Shown: piece by piece, positions 33,819-37,225 of the stretch
How the letters are laid out: every line of letters begins with the position of its first letter
Position numbering within the stretch: position 1 is the first letter of the stretch
NCBI GenBank assembly: GCA_021805665.1
Contig: JAJZEV010000266.1
Coordinates: 1-37,225 of the forward strand
Source: Pseudomonadota bacterium
Lineage (GTDB): Bacteria; Pseudomonadota; Alphaproteobacteria; Acetobacterales; Acetobacteraceae
DNA: 37,225 nt
Reading direction: 5' to 3'
Notes under the pieces: model-generated
What the model was told of the DNA's origin: nothing
Databases searched by the model: none
What the model saw: only the letters and a program-made list of their open reading frames with translations
Program-made: the position numbers and the translations under genes

Positions 33819-34009
33819 AATGCGGGTGGGACTTCTACGTTCGATGTAATCTTACCATACACCATCTGTCCAAAAAAACAATAAAAAAATTCTAAAAAAT
33901 CTCACTAATAAACAATCTGTGGTTGTATTTCAGGCTTCTTACTTGACCTGCCGCACCCGTCTTGTATCTCCGCCGCTGTCGTCCGCCCAAGCGATTGAAA
34001 CGGAACCCA
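33819..34009. other. AT-rich divergent intergenic region with A/T tracts
   Basis: These 191 bases separate the PEP-CTERM gene from the GT2 gene. The part from about 33850 to 33930 has several A tracts (AAAAAAA, AAAAAAA, CTAAAAAAT) in an otherwise GC-rich window. It should hold promoters for both genes. On the minus strand TAAGAT could be a -10 for the PEP-CTERM gene, but no well-spaced -35 is seen. A-tract bending or nucleoid-protein (H-NS-like/Ros-like) binding is possible. Confidence 0.5.
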
Positions 34010-35149
34010 ATGCCCGACATGACAACTCAGGATAGACAGGCGGGCAAATCGGCCGGCGGACGCACCCCGGTACTCAGCGTGATCGTCCCGTGTTACAACG
34101 AACGCCCCAATGTGGCCCCCATGATTGCCAAGCTGGATGCCGCCCTGACAGACATCGCCTGGGAAGTCATCTATGTCGATGACAACAGCCCCGATGGCAC
34201 CGCCGCGGAGGTTCGCCGCATCGCACGTCAGGACCGGCGCGTGCGCTGCATCCGCCGGATCGGCCGGCGCGGGCTTGCCTCGGCGGTGATCGAGGGCGCG
34301 CTGTCGTCCTCGGCCGACTATGTCGCGGTCATCGATGGCGATCTGCAGCACGATGAAACCCGCCTGCCGGCGATGCTGGCGGCGCTGCAAGCCGGCGGCT
34401 GCGATATCGCCGTCGCCAGCCGCCACGTCGATGGCGGGGACAATTCCGGCCTGTCCAGCAAGTTCCGCCATATTCTGTCCGATGGCGGCATCTGGCTGGC
34501 GCAGGCGTTCCTGCCGGTGCGCCTGACCGACCCGATGAGCGGCTTCTTCATGCTGCCCCGTCCGCTGTTCGAGGACCTGGCCCGCGGCCTGAACGGGCAG
34601 GGGTTCAAAATCCTGCTGGACCTCATGCTCAGCAGCACCGCACCGCTGCGGGTGCATGAAGTTCCCGCCCGGTTCCGCGAACGGGCTGCCGGCGAGAGCA
34701 AGATGGACGCGCTGGTGATGATCCAGTTCGGCGGCCTGCTGCTGGACAAGGTGTTCGGCGGGCTGCTGCCGCTGCGGTTTTTCTCGTTCGCCCTGGTCGG
34801 CGCGCTGGGGGTGGTCGTGCACCTTCTCATCCTGGCCCTGGTTCGGCAGACCACGCCTCTGGGGTTCGAGGCGGAGCAGACGATCGCGACCATCGTCGCC
34901 ATGGCGTTCAACTTCCAGCTCAACAACGCGATTACCTATCGCGATCAACGTCTGAAGGGGCCGGCGCTGTGGCGCGGGCTGATCCTGTTCATGGTGGTCT
35001 GCGGCTTCGGCGCGATCGCCAATATCGGCATCGCCCAGGTATTGTATGAGCGGCACACCGCCTGGACCGTTGCCGGCGGCATCGGTGCGATGATCGGCGT
35101 GGTCTGGAACTACGCGGTCTCCGCCACGCTGGTCTGGCGCGCTCGGTGA
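34010..35149 (+). CDS. Polyprenol-phosphate glycosyltransferase (GT2) with C-terminal GtrA-like membrane domain
   Basis: The 379-residue protein begins with a dolichol-phosphate-mannose-synthase-like GT2 domain: LSVIVPCYNERPNV (about 22-35), VIYVDDNSPDGT (53-64), the DxD metal site IDGD (Asp109, Asp111) and DPMSGFFMLPR. From about 255 on, four hydrophobic helices form a GtrA-type domain (FFSFALVGALGVVVHL; NFQLNNAITYRD). It would load a sugar onto undecaprenyl phosphate and help flip it. The start at 34010 has a poor SD; an ATG at 34019 is possible. The stop overlaps the GTG start of the GT39 gene, which would use the lipid-linked sugar as donor. Confidence 0.93.
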   Translation: MPDMTTQDRQAGKSAGGRTPVLSVIVPCYNERPNVAPMIAKLDAALTDIAWEVIYVDDNSPDGTAAEVRRIARQDRRVRCIRRIGRRGLASAVIEGALSSSADYVAVIDGDLQHDETRLPAMLAALQAGGCDIAVASRHVDGGDNSGLSSKFRHILSDGGIWLAQAFLPVRLTDPMSGFFMLPRPLFEDLARGLNGQGFKILLDLMLSSTAPLRVHEVPARFRERAAGESKMDALVMIQFGGLLLDKVFGGLLPLRFFSFALVGALGVVVHLLILALVRQTTPLGFEAEQTIATIVAMAFNFQLNNAITYRDQRLKGPALWRGLILFMVVCGFGAIANIGIAQVLYERHTAWTVAGGIGAMIGVVWNYAVSATLVWRAR

Positions 35150-36570
35150 GGCGGCTCGCCGCCGGGCTGGCGGCGCTGACGCTGATCCGGCTGGCGGTGG
35201 CGGCCACGATTCCGCTGGCGCCGGATGAGACTTATTACTGGGTATGGTCCAGGGCGCTGGCGGGCGGTTACCTGGATCATCCGCCTATGGTGGCGCTTTG
35301 GATCAGGGCCGGCACGCTGCTGCTGGGGCAAACCGGGCTGGGCGTCCGCCTGCTGGGGCCGCTGGCCGCTGCCATGGCATCCTGGATGCTGTTCGATGCC
35401 GGGCGGGTGCTGTTTCCCGGAACCAAGGCGGGCGTGGTGGCGGCGGTGCTGATCAATGCCTCGCTGCTGCTGGGCGTCGGGTCAGTGATCATGACGCCGG
35501 ATTCGCCGCTGCTGTTCTTCTGGACCGCGGCGCTGTGGGCGATGGCAAATGTCGCGACGGCCAAGGGGCCGGACGAAGGCGGACGGTGGTGGCTGGCCGC
35601 CGGAGTCGCCGCCGGACTGGCGCTGGACAGCAAATACACCGCCGCATTCCTGTGGATCGGCATCGGGCTGTGGACCTTGCTGGTCCCGTCCGCGCGCCCA
35701 TGGCTGCGGCGTTGGCAGCCATGGGCGGCTGCCGCGATCGGCGCCGCCCTGTTCGCCCCGGTCGTGCTGTGGAACGCGGCACATGGCTGGGCCGGCTTCG
35801 TCAAGCAGGGCGGGCGGGTAGGGGACTGGCAGCCAGCCCGGGCGCTGGGGTTTTTGGCGGAGTTGGTGGGCGGCCAGATCGGGCTGGCGACTCCGCTGGT
35901 CTGGCTGCTGTGCATGGCCGGTCTGGCGGCGGCGATCCGCCGCTGGCGCGACCCGCGCTGGGCGCTGCTGGCGGCGCTGTCTGTGCCCCCGGCTCTGGTC
36001 TTCGTGCAGCACGCTTTCGGCGACCGGGTGCAGGGCAACTGGCCGGCGATCCTGTATCCTGCCCTGACGCTGGCGGCCGGCGGTCTGGCGGTTCGCGACC
36101 GGTGGTGGAAATCGGCGGCGGCGTTAGGCTTCGGCATCACCGCGCTGGCTTATATACAGGCCGCCGCGGGCGTGATTCCGCTGCCGCCGCGTCTCGATCC
36201 GGTAGCAATGCGCCTGCGCGGGTGGGACGGCCTCGCCCGGCAGGTTGCGGCTGCGCGCGAGGCGGCGGGTGCCAGTTTCGTGGCGGCGGACGGTTACGCT
36301 GTGGGCAGCGAACTGGCATGGCACCTGCCCGGCGAGACCATTCTGGGCGTCGATCCCAGATGGCGGCTGTTCACACTGCCATCCCGGCCCATTGCCGGCG
36401 CTACCGGCCTGCTGGTCATGGATATCCGCCACAGCGAAGCGCCCGATCCGGCGGTGTGGGCGGAGGTGGAGCCGATCGGCACCGCCGTCCGCCCCGGTTC
36501 CGGCACTACCGGATATGCGCTGTTTCGCGTGAAGGGCCGGGCTGGTGCTGCCGGCAAGCCGGTCTTGTAG
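35146..36570 (+). CDS. GT39/PMT_2-type membrane glycosyltransferase (ArnT-like)
   Basis: The 474-residue integral membrane protein has about 9-10 hydrophobic helices followed by a soluble tail. The first periplasmic loop carries PDETYYWVWSRALAGGYLDHPP, containing the catalytic Asp-Glu of the GT39/GT83 fold, and ALDSKYTA further on is also typical of the group. Such enzymes move a sugar from a polyprenyl phosphate to lipid A, protein or another envelope acceptor on the outer face of the inner membrane. The start is GTG at 35146, overlapping the GT2 stop (GTGA), so the two are translationally coupled. The acceptor is not predictable. Confidence 0.9.
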   Translation: MRRLAAGLAALTLIRLAVAATIPLAPDETYYWVWSRALAGGYLDHPPMVALWIRAGTLLLGQTGLGVRLLGPLAAAMASWMLFDAGRVLFPGTKAGVVAAVLINASLLLGVGSVIMTPDSPLLFFWTAALWAMANVATAKGPDEGGRWWLAAGVAAGLALDSKYTAAFLWIGIGLWTLLVPSARPWLRRWQPWAAAAIGAALFAPVVLWNAAHGWAGFVKQGGRVGDWQPARALGFLAELVGGQIGLATPLVWLLCMAGLAAAIRRWRDPRWALLAALSVPPALVFVQHAFGDRVQGNWPAILYPALTLAAGGLAVRDRWWKSAAALGFGITALAYIQAAAGVIPLPPRLDPVAMRLRGWDGLARQVAAAREAAGASFVAADGYAVGSELAWHLPGETILGVDPRWRLFTLPSRPIAGATGLLVMDIRHSEAPDPAVWAEVEPIGTAVRPGSGTTGYALFRVKGRAGAAGKPVL

Positions 36571-36581
36571 CCCCGCCCGTT

Positions 36582-37225
36582 CTAACGCCGATCCCCGGCG
36601 CGCAGGAAGTCGATGAACCGTGCGGCGAGCCTGCCTGTCGCCGGGTCCCAGTTAATCTGGTCGGCGTCCTCGTCCACCTGCCGGGTCACCACTTCCCGAT
36701 AGACACTGTTCCGCAGCATCCGGTGCGCTGCCTGCGCCACTGCCGGAGGGTGGATTTTGTCGTTGCCCGGGACGACGATCGCGGGCACGCCGATTCGGCG
36801 AATGTCCGGCGAATCGATGCCCGCCACGGGGTAGGCGCACCCGGCCCGGAAGCCCGCCAGCCAACGCACCATCGCTTCCCGGAACGCCGCGGCGCCCATC
36901 CGGCGCAGGGTTTCGCCGCTCGCGGGGTTGGCCTCGGCCATGGCAGCGAAGTGTTCGGTCGCCAGCACGGCGTCGATGCCGCCCCGGTCCACGGCGTCGA
37001 TGTACTGCTCGTAATAGTTGAACGCCAGGCATTCGGCGGCATGGGCGCCACCGGTCACCCGCCACAGCAGCAGGCCTCGGACGGCCTCCGGATACCGATG
37101 CGCCAGCAGCAGCGACATGCGGGCCCCGGAGGAAGAACCGGCAATATACGCGGGGCCGGTGCGGAGTTCGCGCAGCAGCGCCGACAAATCCTCGGCCTGT
37201 TCCTCGCTCTCGCTGATCCCGGGAA
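36582..37225 (-). CDS. Alpha/beta hydrolase, C-terminal part (start outside window)
   Basis: The visible 213 residues begin upstream of EDLSALLREL and include the nucleophile elbow AGSSSGARMSLLLA (G-S-S-S-G), then IGVPAIVVPGNDKIHPP, where the Asp is the likely acid of the triad. The expected His may be missing or shifted: the C-terminal stretch has DEDADQINWDP and no clear histidine after it. The frame is open to the right edge of the window. It converges on the GT39 gene, with 11 bases between. The substrate is unknown. Confidence 0.82.
   Translation of the reverse strand, partial: PGISESEEQAEDLSALLRELRTGPAYIAGSSSGARMSLLLAHRYPEAVRGLLLWRVTGGAHAAECLAFNYYEQYIDAVDRGGIDAVLATEHFAAMAEANPASGETLRRMGAAAFREAMVRWLAGFRAGCAYPVAGIDSPDIRRIGVPAIVVPGNDKIHPPAVAQAAHRMLRNSVYREVVTRQVDEDADQINWDPATGRLAARFIDFLRAGDRR

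Overview
The window reads as a chromosomal segment of a GC-rich alphaproteobacterium. It is most likely a member of the Acetobacteraceae/Rhodospirillales; this is inferred from the proA-nadD-rsfS order, the C-minus form of ribosomal protein S4, the ParE and GuaB sequences, and a small His-rich secreted protein of a type I associate with that group. No IS element, phage gene, CRISPR array or tRNA was found. About 33 genes on both strands were recognised, almost all densely packed. Most long antisense reading frames are GC-rich shadows of these genes.

Left part (1-9750): a partial cysteine synthase diverges from a rhodanese/GST pair. A CYP153-like cytochrome P450 then diverges from a five-gene CUT2 (ribose-type) ABC importer operon: permease, periplasmic binding protein, permease fused to a beta-propeller, a second free-standing propeller, and a double-NBD ATPase. 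The fused permease-propeller is the most unusual protein here. It would place a lactonase/strictosidine-synthase-like domain on the cytoplasmic side of the transporter.

Middle part (9900-20100): housekeeping genes proA, nadD and rsfS; a sugar-phosphate-isomerase-like TIM barrel; a small His-rich secreted protein and an unrecognised protein; then leuA, rnd, parE and a small membrane protein. The 311-base stretch between leuA and rnd holds an apparent leucine attenuator. It encodes a 39-codon leader peptide with a strong SD and six Leu codons within seven, followed by mutually exclusive complementary segments, one of which covers the leader stop codon.

Right part (20270-37225): a probable catabolic set of Fe-dependent alcohol dehydrogenase, CaiB-type CoA-transferase, and an operon of alpha/beta hydrolase with a Cys nucleophile, luciferase-like monooxygenase and amidohydrolase. 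Next come a small Pro/Trp-rich secreted protein, an ABC exporter half-transporter, an SDR, a TPR lipoprotein-like or secreted protein, and a small membrane protein. These are followed by rpsD (good sigma-70 promoter and intrinsic terminator), guaB, a PEP-CTERM choice-of-anchor-A surface protein, a GT2-GtrA and GT39 pair for envelope glycan modification, and a partial alpha/beta hydrolase at the right edge.
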